NCBI GenBank assembly: GCA_934716995.1
Contig: CAKUYO010000018.1
Span: forward strand, 1-47,597
Reading direction: 5' to 3'
Length of the DNA: 47,597 nt
Origin: an uncultured Bacteroidales bacterium
Lineage (GTDB): Bacteria; Bacteroidota; Bacteroidia; Bacteroidales; Paludibacteraceae
Each line of letters begins with the position of its first letter. Within the stretch, counting starts at the first letter, position 1. Both the position numbers and the translations under genes were made by a program. Positions 34,719 to 44,300 of the stretch are shown piece after piece. The notes beneath the pieces were generated by a model. That model ran no database searches, had not been told where the DNA came from, and saw only the letters and a list, made by a program, of their open reading frames with translations.

Positions 34719-34774
34719 GCGGGCTTGCCAAGCCCGCCTTTTCTGCCGTCTCCGCAGCAGCCGTATTCGGCTGC
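34719..34774 (+). terminator. Two terminator-like hairpins between divergent genes
   Basis: First: GCGGGCTT (34719-34726), loop GCC, AAGCCCGC (34730-34737), followed by CTTTT. Second: GCAGCCG (34757-34763), TATT, CGGCTGC (34768-34774), followed by CTTTAT. They point right, between genes transcribed away from each other, so no obvious transcript reaches them. Confidence 0.55.
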
Positions 34775-34790
34775 CTTTATCCCCATTCAG

Positions 34791-34818
34791 GTCGAATTAT
34801 TTCCACAAAAGGTCGAAA
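34791..34818 (+). promoter_or_regulatory. Putative PUL operator, third copy
   Basis: GTCGAATTATTTCC then ACAAAAGGTCGAAA, 24 of 28 positions as in the GH2 copy. It lies 23 bp before the -33 box of the rightward promoter at 34842. Confidence 0.65.
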
Positions 34819-34841
34819 TTGAGCGGGAAACAATCAGAAAG

Positions 34842-34873
34842 TTTGGCTGAGCAAAAAAGAATATGTATCTTTG
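34842..34873 (+). promoter_or_regulatory. Promoter of the GH51 remnant and cotH-like gene
   Basis: TTTG (34842-34845), 20 bp, TATCTTTG (34866-34873). A perfect match. Confidence 0.82.
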
Positions 34874-34901
34874 CCACAGTAACTGCAACAAACCAATATC
34901 T

Positions 34902-35117
34902 ATGAAAAATACCGTTTCCCGCACTCTGTGCAAGACATTGTTCCTCGCCGGAACCTTATGGACTGGCGGTTCGCTCTGTGCCGGCACCCCGCAGGCGCAC
35001 AACACGTTTGAACACTCTGACAATCTGTCGCTCTGCGATTTCCGCGATATGCACATACGTAACGGCAAACTGCTCGTTACCCTCCCTGAACTCTCCATCG
35101 TAACCATTGCACTATGA
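34902..35117 (+). pseudogene. Remnant of a GH51 alpha-L-arabinofuranosidase
   Basis: A 71-codon ORF. Residues 1-27 (MKNTVSRTLCKTLFLAGTLW, then TGGSLCA) are an export signal. The rest, TPQAHNTFEHSDNLSLCDFR then DMHIRNGKLLVTLPELSIVT and IAL, reads like the last 45 residues of GH51 arabinofuranosidases, which end with an NTFEnP-V block and NGKLxVTLPxxSVVTLxL. The whole catalytic barrel is missing. The simplest reading is a large in-frame internal deletion that left the signal peptide joined to the C-terminus. The promoter (34842-34873) and upstream operator copy are intact, and the stop overlaps the cotH-like start by ATGA. It could instead be a genuine small secreted protein, but the C-terminal resemblance is strong. 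Confidence 0.68.
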
Positions 35118-36637
35118 TACGCAAGCACACAGCCCTCTTTGCTGCCTGTATATGTCTGTTGCTCTACGCGTGCCAACCGTCCGACATTCCGGAGCCGCAG
35201 CCCGCTATGGAGGAAAGCACCGAGAACCTGTTGACGGATTTTATTCTCTCCACAGCAGACAACCCCTCGCTCAAAGAGAACATCATTTTCCGTTTCGACA
35301 GTGCCACTCAGACTTTCTACTACCATACACAGGAGTGGATAGATTCCATACACCGGCTTATTCCTGTCTTCTTTGCGGACGGAGCATTATATAACGGTGA
35401 AGACGAAGTTCTCTCTGCTCTTACCCCGCTCGATTTCTCTCGCCGCAGCCTTTCCTGTCAGGTGCGCAAAGGCAATACGTATCGCAACTACACCGTCGAA
35501 CTGCGCTGCCCGCAGAGCACAGGGCTGCCTGTTCTGGATATCCGGACCGACAACGGAAAGAGTATCACAAGCAAAACCGAATACAGCAGCGCCTCGGTGG
35601 TCATCTATACCCCGGGCGACAGCCTGCCATACTTGCAGCAACGCGCCCAAATACGCGGACGGGGCAATAGTACATGGTGGCTCAACAAGAAACCCTACCG
35701 CCTCAAATTGGACAAAAAAGCACCGCTTTTCGGTATGCAGCCCGCCAAAGCGTGGGTACTGCTGGCAAATGCTCTCGACCCCACCCTGCTCTGCAACACC
35801 GTGGCTTTGGAGGCAGCCCGCCGTATGGAGATGCCCTTTGCCAATCATACGCAACCCGTGGAGGTGTTTCTCAACCGCCGCTACTGCGGTTCGTATGTCC
35901 TCACCGAAGCCGTACAAGTCAAGCCGAACCGTATCCCCGCAGATACACTTGCAGGCGGTTTCCTTGCCGAGTTTGACTCCAACTACGACGAGACCTGCAA
36001 GAAACACTCCCGCACGTTTGCGCTGCCTGTAATGCTGAAAGCCCCTGAGAATCAAACGACCCTCAACAGCGTACTGGATATAGTCAATCCGTTGGAAGAC
36101 ATACTCTGCAGCGCAACTCCGGCGTACTCCGAGTATGCACAACTGATCGACGTGGAATCGGTCATACAGTATATGTTGCTCAACGAACTGGTGAAGAACG
36201 GCGAACTGTGCCACCCCAAGTCCGTCTTTGCCTATCGCCTCAACTGGACCGACCTCCTGCACTTCGGACCACCGTGGGACTTCGATTGGGCTTTCGGCTA
36301 TCAGGGCGATAACTTCCGATATTTCGTAAACCCCTCCAAACTGATGCTCAACGCCTACAATACATACGAACTGGGAAGCAAACTGTTCTGCTCATTTCTC
36401 AAAGACCCCGTGTTCTGCAGTATGTATGCCGCACGGTGGCGGGAGGTAATGCCTCTCCTGCAGGACATTGACCAATACATATACGACCAAGCCTACATAC
36501 TCCGCTACTCGCAAGAGGAGAATGCCATTCGATGGGGACAAACCCATATCAATTATGATACGCAAATCGTTCTGATGGCGGATTTTCTCCGCAAACGTAT
36601 TGCGGCAATGAATCAGGCATTTCTGCAATATGAATAG
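35114..36637 (+). CDS. CotH-like protein kinase lipoprotein
   Basis: A 507-residue lipoprotein (LLLYAC, Cys20). The conserved CotH loop is QIRGRGNSTWWLNKKPYRLK (Gly182, Arg183, Asn185) and the metal-binding loop is GPPWDFDWAFGYQ (Asp389, Asp391). Between them lies the CotH core (MEMPFANHTQPVEVFLNRRY then CGSYVLTEAVQV). An N-terminal 100-residue domain with Ig-like character precedes it. It is co-translated with the GH51 remnant (ATGA overlap) and precedes the HTCS gene. In Bacteroidetes, CotH-like genes often accompany secreted or carbohydrate-active proteins, but substrates are unknown. It is more canonical than the copy at 12123. Confidence 0.88.
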   Translation: MIRKHTALFAACICLLLYACQPSDIPEPQPAMEESTENLLTDFILSTADNPSLKENIIFRFDSATQTFYYHTQEWIDSIHRLIPVFFADGALYNGEDEVLSALTPLDFSRRSLSCQVRKGNTYRNYTVELRCPQSTGLPVLDIRTDNGKSITSKTEYSSASVVIYTPGDSLPYLQQRAQIRGRGNSTWWLNKKPYRLKLDKKAPLFGMQPAKAWVLLANALDPTLLCNTVALEAARRMEMPFANHTQPVEVFLNRRYCGSYVLTEAVQVKPNRIPADTLAGGFLAEFDSNYDETCKKHSRTFALPVMLKAPENQTTLNSVLDIVNPLEDILCSATPAYSEYAQLIDVESVIQYMLLNELVKNGELCHPKSVFAYRLNWTDLLHFGPPWDFDWAFGYQGDNFRYFVNPSKLMLNAYNTYELGSKLFCSFLKDPVFCSMYAARWREVMPLLQDIDQYIYDQAYILRYSQEENAIRWGQTHINYDTQIVLMADFLRKRIAAMNQAFLQYE

Positions 36638-36645
36638 CCCGTCTG

Positions 36646-36676
36646 TTGCATAATCGGTATATTTTATGTAATTTTG
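36646..36676 (+). promoter_or_regulatory. Promoter of the second HTCS gene
   Basis: TTG (36646-36648), 20 bp, TAATTTTG (36669-36676), about 20 bp before the start codon. Confidence 0.75.
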
Positions 36677-36696
36677 CACCACCTTGATACAACGCT

Positions 36697-39600
36697 ATGA
36701 GAAAAGCACTTACATTCCTGTTCGCCCTTTGGGCGGCAATAGTGTCTGCCTATGGTGCCAACACCACTTGGCATTTCCGTCCTGTCTCTTCCACCAACGT
36801 ACTGCCCACCAACGAAGTACGCAAACTCTATCAGGACAGCGACGGATTTATCTGGATAAGCACCAACAACGGATTGGTTCGCTACGACGGCTATACCTAT
36901 CTCTCATTCCGCTACCGAGGCTCCGAGCAACTGCTCAGCGGAATGTGCAGTGCCCTCTGCGAAGACAACCGCCGGCGCCTGTGGGTCGGTACCAACAACG
37001 GACTCTTTGTATTGGACAAACGAAAAGGTACCGTATCCAAGGTGGATTTTCCGACGCTCTGCTACAGCCGTATCGAAGCCCTTATCACCGCCCCCGACGA
37101 AAACCTCTATATCGCTACCAACACAGGTTTATATGTCCACAATACCGCCACCGACAGCACCGTCCATTGCACCGGCGACGAGTGGGGCATCCCCGTGGTG
37201 GATATGAAAACACTCCTGCTCGACCGGCAAGGGCAACTCTATATCGGCACATGGTCCAACGGACTGATGCGGTATGACCTCAACAAACGCCGGCTTTACC
37301 GCTACGACAAGATACCCGCTTTGCGCTCCTCGCATACGCTCTTTCTCGACAAGACCAACCGCCTGTGGGTCGGCACTTTCGGCAACGGACTGGTGCTGCT
37401 CAATGCACCATATGATATGCAGGAACAGCCATATCAATGCTTTGAACATAGCGAAACAGACCCGGCATCTTTGCTGGACAACATCATCTACTGCATCGCC
37501 CAAGAACCCGTATCGGGCAACCTGTGGATTGGTTCGCGTGCGGGCTTGAGCCTGATGATAGAAAAGGAAGCGGGAACGGAATTCCTGAACTTTGCCCCTA
37601 CATTGGAAGACAATGCCCTGCCGTACAACGAGATAAATGCCCTGCTCGCCACACGGGATATGCTCTATCTCGGTTCGTACGGAGGCGGACTGTTCGGTAT
37701 CGACCTCTACAACCGGCAAGTAAGCAACGACCCGCTCTATTCCATACGGAAGGACTATGGTACCGCCTCTATCAACAGCATCTACGAAGACGACTCGCAA
37801 CCCGTCTTCTGGCTGGCATTGGCGGGATACGGACTCATTCAATACAATATCCGCACCGGGCAGTACCGTTCCTACAGAGACATACCCGCCTTGGCGGGCT
37901 TCAAAAACCTGCGGCGCACCACCTATATCGGCAAGCACGAACAGACGGGCGAACTCTATTTCGCTACCGAGGGAGGATTGATTTTGTACAACTCGCAGAC
38001 ACAAGTTGCCAAACCCTACTCGAAAATCTATAATGAGAACATAAACAGAGATATGGTGGACGACTTCATCAATTATGTCACCACCGACCGCCAGGGGCAA
38101 CTCTGGCTCGCCACGCGTGCCGATGCCGGTTGTCTCACCGACAACGGCTATACCCCCGTCAACAGCATGCTGGCAGACGGACAGACACCCATGCCGCAGA
38201 GCAATATATCCGCCGTTGCTTGCGACCGACAAGGGAATATCTATATCACTTCCCGTACCGACGGAGTCTATTTCGCCTCGCCTGCCACAAACGGGAGAAT
38301 GTCGCTCCGCCGCTACACCCTGCCGACAGCGGGAGGCGAATGTATGTTTATCGACTCCAAAGACCGTGTCTGGATAGGCACGGAAGCGGGACTGCTTCTC
38401 TTCAACGAAAAGACACAGGCTTTTGAACCATGCAACTACGAATCGTTCCGGTTCTACAGCGACTATGTGGTCAATGCCATCTGGGAAGACCACAAGCAGA
38501 ACATCTGGCTCGCCACCAACAAAGGGGTCTTTGTCCTCAAACCTACCGACAACCGCACCACAGAGTATATGAATATCTTTACCCGCGAAGATGGTCTGCT
38601 GGACGACTGTTTCCACCGCAACTGCTATTCGCCTTCCTCCAAAGGAAGCATTGTCCTGGGAGGTGCCAACGGTGTAAGCCGCATTGATGCTGTGGAAACA
38701 CACAAAACATATACGCCAGCCCATCTGGCCCTCACCGACTTCCGCATATACAACCACTCCCTGCGTGAACTCTCGCCCGCCGATGCCGCCGAGATAACCC
38801 CCGAAGCCATCGATGCGGCGCATTGCGTAACGCTCACCCACCTGCAGAACAATTTCACTATCGATTTTGCACTCCTCAACTACCGCAATCCGCAAAACAA
38901 CCGCTATGCCTTTATGCTCGAGGGATATGACCACGACTATGTCTATGTGGACGCCCGGCAACGTTTTGCCTACTACAACAACATTCCTTCGGGTACCTAT
39001 CGTTTCCGTGTACGTGCTTCCTATGCCGGCAGCGGATGGACTGAACGCGACTTCCCGCTCGAGGTGCGTATCCTGCCCGCTCCGTGGCGTACATGGTGGG
39101 CATACACGCTCTATACCGTAGCCGCACTGGGACTGCTCTCGTTCATCATTTTTATGTCTGTCCACCGTATCCGTATGAAACAGGAGGTACAGAAGAAAGA
39201 CCTCGAAAAACGGCAGGCGGAAGAACTGACACAAGCCAAACTGCAGTTCTTCACCAACATCACCCACGAACTGCTCACACCGCTCTCTATCATCATGGCT
39301 GCCGTGGACGAACTCAAACAGCAGCATGGCACGGATAGCGTCGAAGCGCAGGAATACGACCTTATCTCTGTCAATGCCACACGCCTGACGCGGCTTATAC
39401 AGCAGATACTCGAGTTCCGAAAAGCCGAAAGCGGCAACCTGCGGCTCAAAGTGGCGGAAGGCAACATTTCGCAGTTTGTCGCACAATGCGTATCGGCGTT
39501 TGCCCCCTTGGCGCACAAGCAGGGACTCACTTTCTCGTGCGAACAGCCGGAGCTGCCGATCATCGGCTGGTTCGATTCCGACAAACTCGACAAAATACTC

Positions 39601-40797
39601 TACAACCTGCTTTCCAATGCCTCCAAATACAATCGCCCCAACGGCACAGTGCGCGTTACCCTCGACACACGCGACAAAGGGAAAACATTGGTTATCAAGG
39701 TTATCGATACCGGTTGCGGAATGACCGAGGAGGCTAAGAAAAATATGTTCAAGCGCTTCTATGACGGCGAATACCGTCAGCACCATACCATCGGTTCAGG
39801 TATCGGCTTGGCATTGGTCAAGAACCTGATCGACCTCCACCACGGGCAGATCTTTGTGGACAGCGTCCCCGACCAAGGTTCCACCTTCACCATCCTGCTG
39901 CCTGTCTGCCGTGAAGAATACCTTGAGTCGGAAACCGACAAGCAAAAAAACGTCATTATCCGCCCCGAAGCCGTCAATACACCTGCTTTCACCCTCTCTA
40001 CCCTTCCCGACACGCCGCAGGAGGAAACCGCCCCGCAGAAAACGCACATCCTCTTTGTGGACGACAACGAAGACCTCGTTTATATCGTCCGCCAACACCT
40101 TGCCCATACCTATCGGGTTACCACTGCTCCGTCCGCCGAAGAGGCACTGGAAATACTCCGGACAGACCATACCGTATCGCTCATCATCTCCGACATCGTC
40201 ATGGGCGGAATGAACGGCTACGATTTCTGCGCTATGCTCAAGCAGACACTCGAATACAGCCATATCCCCGTCATTCTGCTTACTGCCAAGCAGACCGCCG
40301 AGGATCAGGTGGTCGGCTACAAGATGGGCGCAGACGCCTACCTGACCAAGCCTTTCGATATACAGGTTTTGGATGCTATGATTGCCAACCTGCTCCAGAA
40401 ACAGCAGAAGCAAACCATTGACTATCGCCACCAACTGGTTTTCGATGTCAAAGAGATGAACTATACCTCCCTCGACCAGCAATTCCTCCAACAGGCTATC
40501 GATTGCGTCCATAGCCATATCGATGATGCCGAATTTGGTCTGAGCGAGTTCTGCAACGAGATGAATATCTCACGCAGCACCTTGGCGGAAAAACTAAAAA
40601 ACCTCACTGGGCTCACTCCGTCGGGTTTCATCAACGATATCCGCCTGCGTACCGCCTATACGATGCTGGAAAAAGACCATACCATCCGTATCTCCGAACT
40701 GGCATATTCCGTCGGGTTCAACGATCCGAAATACTTCTCCACCCTCTTCCGCAAGAAATTCGGTTTCTCCCCCAACCAGTTCCCTAAAACCGAATAA
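36697..40797 (+). CDS. Hybrid two-component sensor/regulator (HTCS), PUL-associated
   Basis: 1366 residues with all HTCS parts: signal peptide (1-20); periplasmic propeller repeats (about 25-700; GFIWISTNNGLVRYDGYTYL); Y_Y_Y domain (about 710-790); membrane segment (about 800-822); histidine kinase His857 in FFTNITHELLTPL; ATPase domain (NLLSNASKYNRP); receiver with Asp1166 in LIISDIVMGGMNGYDF; AraC-type domain (about 1268-1366). Adjacent to the PUL, it is the natural candidate to bind the motif in front of GH2 and GH16 and to respond to a released oligosaccharide. It has its own promoter. The kinase motif has Leu where Arg is usual (HELLTPL). Confidence 0.95.
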   Translation: MRKALTFLFALWAAIVSAYGANTTWHFRPVSSTNVLPTNEVRKLYQDSDGFIWISTNNGLVRYDGYTYLSFRYRGSEQLLSGMCSALCEDNRRRLWVGTNNGLFVLDKRKGTVSKVDFPTLCYSRIEALITAPDENLYIATNTGLYVHNTATDSTVHCTGDEWGIPVVDMKTLLLDRQGQLYIGTWSNGLMRYDLNKRRLYRYDKIPALRSSHTLFLDKTNRLWVGTFGNGLVLLNAPYDMQEQPYQCFEHSETDPASLLDNIIYCIAQEPVSGNLWIGSRAGLSLMIEKEAGTEFLNFAPTLEDNALPYNEINALLATRDMLYLGSYGGGLFGIDLYNRQVSNDPLYSIRKDYGTASINSIYEDDSQPVFWLALAGYGLIQYNIRTGQYRSYRDIPALAGFKNLRRTTYIGKHEQTGELYFATEGGLILYNSQTQVAKPYSKIYNENINRDMVDDFINYVTTDRQGQLWLATRADAGCLTDNGYTPVNSMLADGQTPMPQSNISAVACDRQGNIYITSRTDGVYFASPATNGRMSLRRYTLPTAGGECMFIDSKDRVWIGTEAGLLLFNEKTQAFEPCNYESFRFYSDYVVNAIWEDHKQNIWLATNKGVFVLKPTDNRTTEYMNIFTREDGLLDDCFHRNCYSPSSKGSIVLGGANGVSRIDAVETHKTYTPAHLALTDFRIYNHSLRELSPADAAEITPEAIDAAHCVTLTHLQNNFTIDFALLNYRNPQNNRYAFMLEGYDHDYVYVDARQRFAYYNNIPSGTYRFRVRASYAGSGWTERDFPLEVRILPAPWRTWWAYTLYTVAALGLLSFIIFMSVHRIRMKQEVQKKDLEKRQAEELTQAKLQFFTNITHELLTPLSIIMAAVDELKQQHGTDSVEAQEYDLISVNATRLTRLIQQILEFRKAESGNLRLKVAEGNISQFVAQCVSAFAPLAHKQGLTFSCEQPELPIIGWFDSDKLDKILYNLLSNASKYNRPNGTVRVTLDTRDKGKTLVIKVIDTGCGMTEEAKKNMFKRFYDGEYRQHHTIGSGIGLALVKNLIDLHHGQIFVDSVPDQGSTFTILLPVCREEYLESETDKQKNVIIRPEAVNTPAFTLSTLPDTPQEETAPQKTHILFVDDNEDLVYIVRQHLAHTYRVTTAPSAEEALEILRTDHTVSLIISDIVMGGMNGYDFCAMLKQTLEYSHIPVILLTAKQTAEDQVVGYKMGADAYLTKPFDIQVLDAMIANLLQKQQKQTIDYRHQLVFDVKEMNYTSLDQQFLQQAIDCVHSHIDDAEFGLSEFCNEMNISRSTLAEKLKNLTGLTPSGFINDIRLRTAYTMLEKDHTIRISELAYSVGFNDPKYFSTLFRKKFGFSPNQFPKTE

Positions 40798-40804
40798 TAG
40801 AAAA

Positions 40805-40870
40805 GTAAGGTAAATGTAAGGTGGGTGGATAGACTCCGCATAGGATGCGCATAGGATAGGCTTAGGATAG
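40805..40870. repeat. Tandem 11-bp arrays after the second HTCS gene
   Basis: GTAAGGTAAAT and GTAAGGTGGGT (40805-40826), then GCATAGGATGC, GCATAGGATAG, GCTTAGGATAG (40838-40870). Confidence 0.85.
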
Positions 40871-40879
40871 CCTCCCCTC

Positions 40880-40933
40880 GGAGCATAGTGGCACAAAGCA
40901 CCGCTTTGTGCGTGGCACGCGCCGCTATGCTCC
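40880..40933. terminator. Nested inverted repeat between convergent genes
   Basis: Outer arms GGAGCATAG (40880-40888) and CTATGCTCC (40925-40933); inner arms GCACAAAGC (40891-40899) and GCTTTGTGC (40903-40911). The right outer arm contains the stop codon of the leftward gene at 40925. No clear U-tract; a terminator or RNA-end structure. Confidence 0.6.
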
Positions 40934-41368
40934 GCCTTTTATGCTATAGCGTCTGTATAGTACATAAATCGCTGCGCACAACAGCAGCGGACACAGCACA
41001 TCGCCTATCGGGGCGCGGCTTGGTACACCCGGCGAGCGTCGGATAGGTTGCGCTGCGGGTGTCTCGTATTGCATGGCATACAACGGCTGCACGGCAGCAA
41101 GTGTACCTTGATCCGTAGTCGTAGCCATCGTACGGACAGTCCCGTTTGCCACCGCCATCGGGGCGGTGTGGTAAACAGGCGCACCGGCATAAGGCGCAGC
41201 GGAGATGCCATACGCCGTAGCACAGGTATTCACGCTTCGGAAAGACGGCGTCGCATCCATACCCCGCACCTCCTCAAACACATCGCCATACACCGCTTCG
41301 GACGAGGTATAGCGTGCGTCTGACACGAGCGCACTGAAAAACGACAGATATAAAAGCAACAATTTCAA
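40925..41368 (-). CDS. Small exported protein with C-terminal sorting-like tail
   Basis: 147 residues if started at TTG 41368, 12 bp after the upstream stop. That start gives a proper signal peptide (MKLLLLYLSFFSALVSDA); the first ATG (residue 37) would lose it, so TTG is preferred. The middle is rich in Ala, Pro and Thr with no known domain. The tail, PIGDVLCPLLLCAAIYVLYR then RYSIKGGA, is a Pro-Ile-Gly-Asp motif, a membrane segment and a basic end. This resembles the PID-type C-terminal sorting signals of Bacteroidetes, recalled from family descriptions. It follows the type IX substrate gene in one operon. Confidence 0.65.
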   Translation of the reverse strand: MKLLLLYLSFFSALVSDARYTSSEAVYGDVFEEVRGMDATPSFRSVNTCATAYGISAAPYAGAPVYHTAPMAVANGTVRTMATTTDQGTLAAVQPLYAMQYETPAAQPIRRSPGVPSRAPIGDVLCPLLLCAAIYVLYRRYSIKGGA

Positions 41369-41380
41369 AAGATTACCGGT

Positions 41381-44300
41381 TTAGTAGTGTACAATTTTCG
41401 TACTTGTATTTCCCTGACGCAGGATATACACGCCTGCAGGCAATCCTGACGCTGACATAGTGCCGTTAGCAGCCTTTCGCACCAACACACCGCCTATCGT
41501 ATATAATGCGGCAGGCTCATCGGCAACCACAGCAACAGGCACACCGGTCGGCACGGTAGGCGTCGGTTTCTTCGGGCGCTCTGTCAGCACACGGAAACGA
41601 TTGGGCGTGTCGGTTTTCGGAGTGGCATAAAACCGGTATTGTCCGCCTTCCGTAATCGCCGTAACCGAGTCATTCGCCGTATCTTGCAGATAAAGCGAAT
41701 CGCCTGTCAGCGAGGTGAAAGTCAGCGTATAGGTATCGTCCTCCCCCGCTGCAAACCCTATATACGTACTGTCAATATGGTCGGTAGCCGCCACCTCCGC
41801 TTTGCCGAACGGTGTACCGGCATACAGGTTCGCCAACCCGTCCGCCACTTGTTTGATAGCGTCATACCCGTTGTCATAGTCCGCACTGTACATTGCGTCC
41901 TCAAACAGGTAGATACGGTCTGCACCGCTATGCGCACTGTTCACTTGCACGCGCAACCGGCGTGCCGCAACATCCGCATGGCGTTGCTGCGCCCGCATAG
42001 GCACGTTCAGCACACCTTGCGCGTTCCATACATGCTTCCCGTAATTCAGATGTATCGTAGCCCCGTCGGTTGTCGCCACCACATACACGCCCGACATAGG
42101 CGGAATGGTGGTAATGTCGTACCGGCTGTCATACTGGCTTGCCAGCAGCACAGGTATCGCGCAGTAGTGCCCCGGTGTGTCATCGCCGTTCCCGCCGAGG
42201 TTCGTACCATCTGCCTCGCCTGCGTTCCACTGGTTCCACGAACCGGCATTGAACAGGTAGAACGTGCGCTCTATGCCCTCGTCAAAATCCTCTACGGTAA
42301 AGTTCTTCACGTCTATCGGGGCGGCGTAACTGTTGGCAAACACGTTGTCGCCCGCCGCTTTGTGCGACAGCACTATATCCTGATCCGCATTGATCAACTG
42401 CCCCGCCAGAGCATACGTCGGTTGCCCGTACTGCGTGATCGTATATCCCGCAAAAGGCACCATCTCAAAGGCTCCGGTCTCTTCTATCCACCCCTGTTGC
42501 TCGTCCCAGCGGGAGATCCACGTCTGTGCATTCTTGTCAAAATACACACCCGCCGCCGGTGCACCCGCATACTGCCATGTAGCGTCCTTGTCCGCCCCTG
42601 TATCGAGGGTCGATCGGGTGGTATAGAGTATAGTGGCTTCGGGCATAGCGGTCCCCGCCTCGGGCGACATACGGAAGAAACCAGCCCCGGTCTTATTGCT
42701 CTCAATAACCAATTTGTCTTTATCCGCTCCCGTGATACCGCCTGCATACACCGTCAATCCGCCTGTTGGCGCAATGGTTATCTTGCCGCCGTCTTTCAGC
42801 ACAACGCTGTACGCTTCCACGTTAGTGCTGATCGTTACGGGCTGTTTTATCACCACCGGCGTAGCCGCTGTGGGCAATTGCCCGTGATCGTACCGGTTGT
42901 TGCATGCCCATAGTGCCGACTCTTTCCAATCGCCTTCTTTCAAATCAAACGTGAAAGTCGGTTCGGATACCACGTTAAATCGCACAGGTACCTCCACCGA
43001 ATGTCCGTCTGCCGTATAAAAAAAGATAGTGTCTTTGCTCTGAAAAGGTTGAGCGGCTGTGCCTTTCAGCACAAACGTGTACACCCCGTAGTCCCCGCAG
43101 GAGTTATCCACCGTCTCTTGCGGCACTAATACCGCCGCACCGCCATGGTGCTGCGTCAGCGAATACTGCACTATCGGTACATCCGAATACTGCACCCGTA
43201 TCGTATCCGCAAACTCCCGATTGATATACCCCTCCACCGACAAAGAAGCCATCGTAGTCGTCAGATACGATTTCTGCGTCACCTGTACATCACGGACATA
43301 CTGATGCAAAGTTCCGGTCATATCAAAAAGAATATGTGTCGTTCCGTTGGGAATACTGTACGGACCATATTTTTTGTAGTCAACGGTCAGACTAATGTTC
43401 TTTTTCAAATATGACCAAGACGTCCCATTATCTGTAGAGTATTGTATAGCAAGAAAACTAATGCTTCCACTTTTTTCATGTGCCATAAACGTCAATTCTA
43501 CTCCTTCTCCTGACAGTGCCATAGGATCCGTATTCCCTCCCCAACTCATATCCTGTTCATCAGGTGCATAGAGTGCCAGACTGCCACACGGTTCCCCATA
43601 CTTGCTTACCCGCACCTCATGCGTAGCGGTGGCGGTATCGTAAATATCGCTCTCCGCCGTAGTGGCGTGTATATAGGTCGTACCGGTCGCTTTAATGCGA
43701 ATGGAATACGTACCGTCCCCGTTGTCCACCACCTCGGCAATATCCGTATCGTCTATTGTATAATATATAGCCGTATTCGTCCGCCGACCGAGGCTGTCCA
43801 CTGCGTATGCAGTCAACAAGGTAGTCTCATCTATAGTCCCGTCTTCGGCTGCAATATACCCCATTAGGTTCTGGTTCCAACGGATACTTTGCATGCCTTT
43901 CGTGATACCGTGCAGCGTAACCATCTTGCCGTCAATCGTCAGCGTGGCATTATGCTCGCCCAACTCGCTATGCTTATAGCGCACATTCACATTCGCAGTA
44001 CCATATTTTCCTACTGCTGCATTATCCTCTATCCACACCTCAAACTGCCCGCTCTCGTCCGCCAAACTATACGTAAGTGCTTGGGTATTACACCAATCCA
44101 TATCAAACGCCCGTACCGTATCCCCCGCATTGAAATACACCAACCCGAAATCAACCTTATCCTGTGGAAAAGTCGGACGTACCGTCGCCATCGAAACTTT
44201 TACATTCTTGAAAACACGATTATACAGCCCACCACTGGTTTGAAATCTTAATTGGGTTGCACGAGTATCTATGTTTACAGAAAAGTCAGTGTATTTATTG

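Noticed and set aside
37129..39786. Long leftward open frame (885 codons) opposite the second HTCS gene
   Set aside because: It is a mirror of the codon bias of the real gene. It has no domain sense and no promoter, and the plus-strand HTCS is complete.
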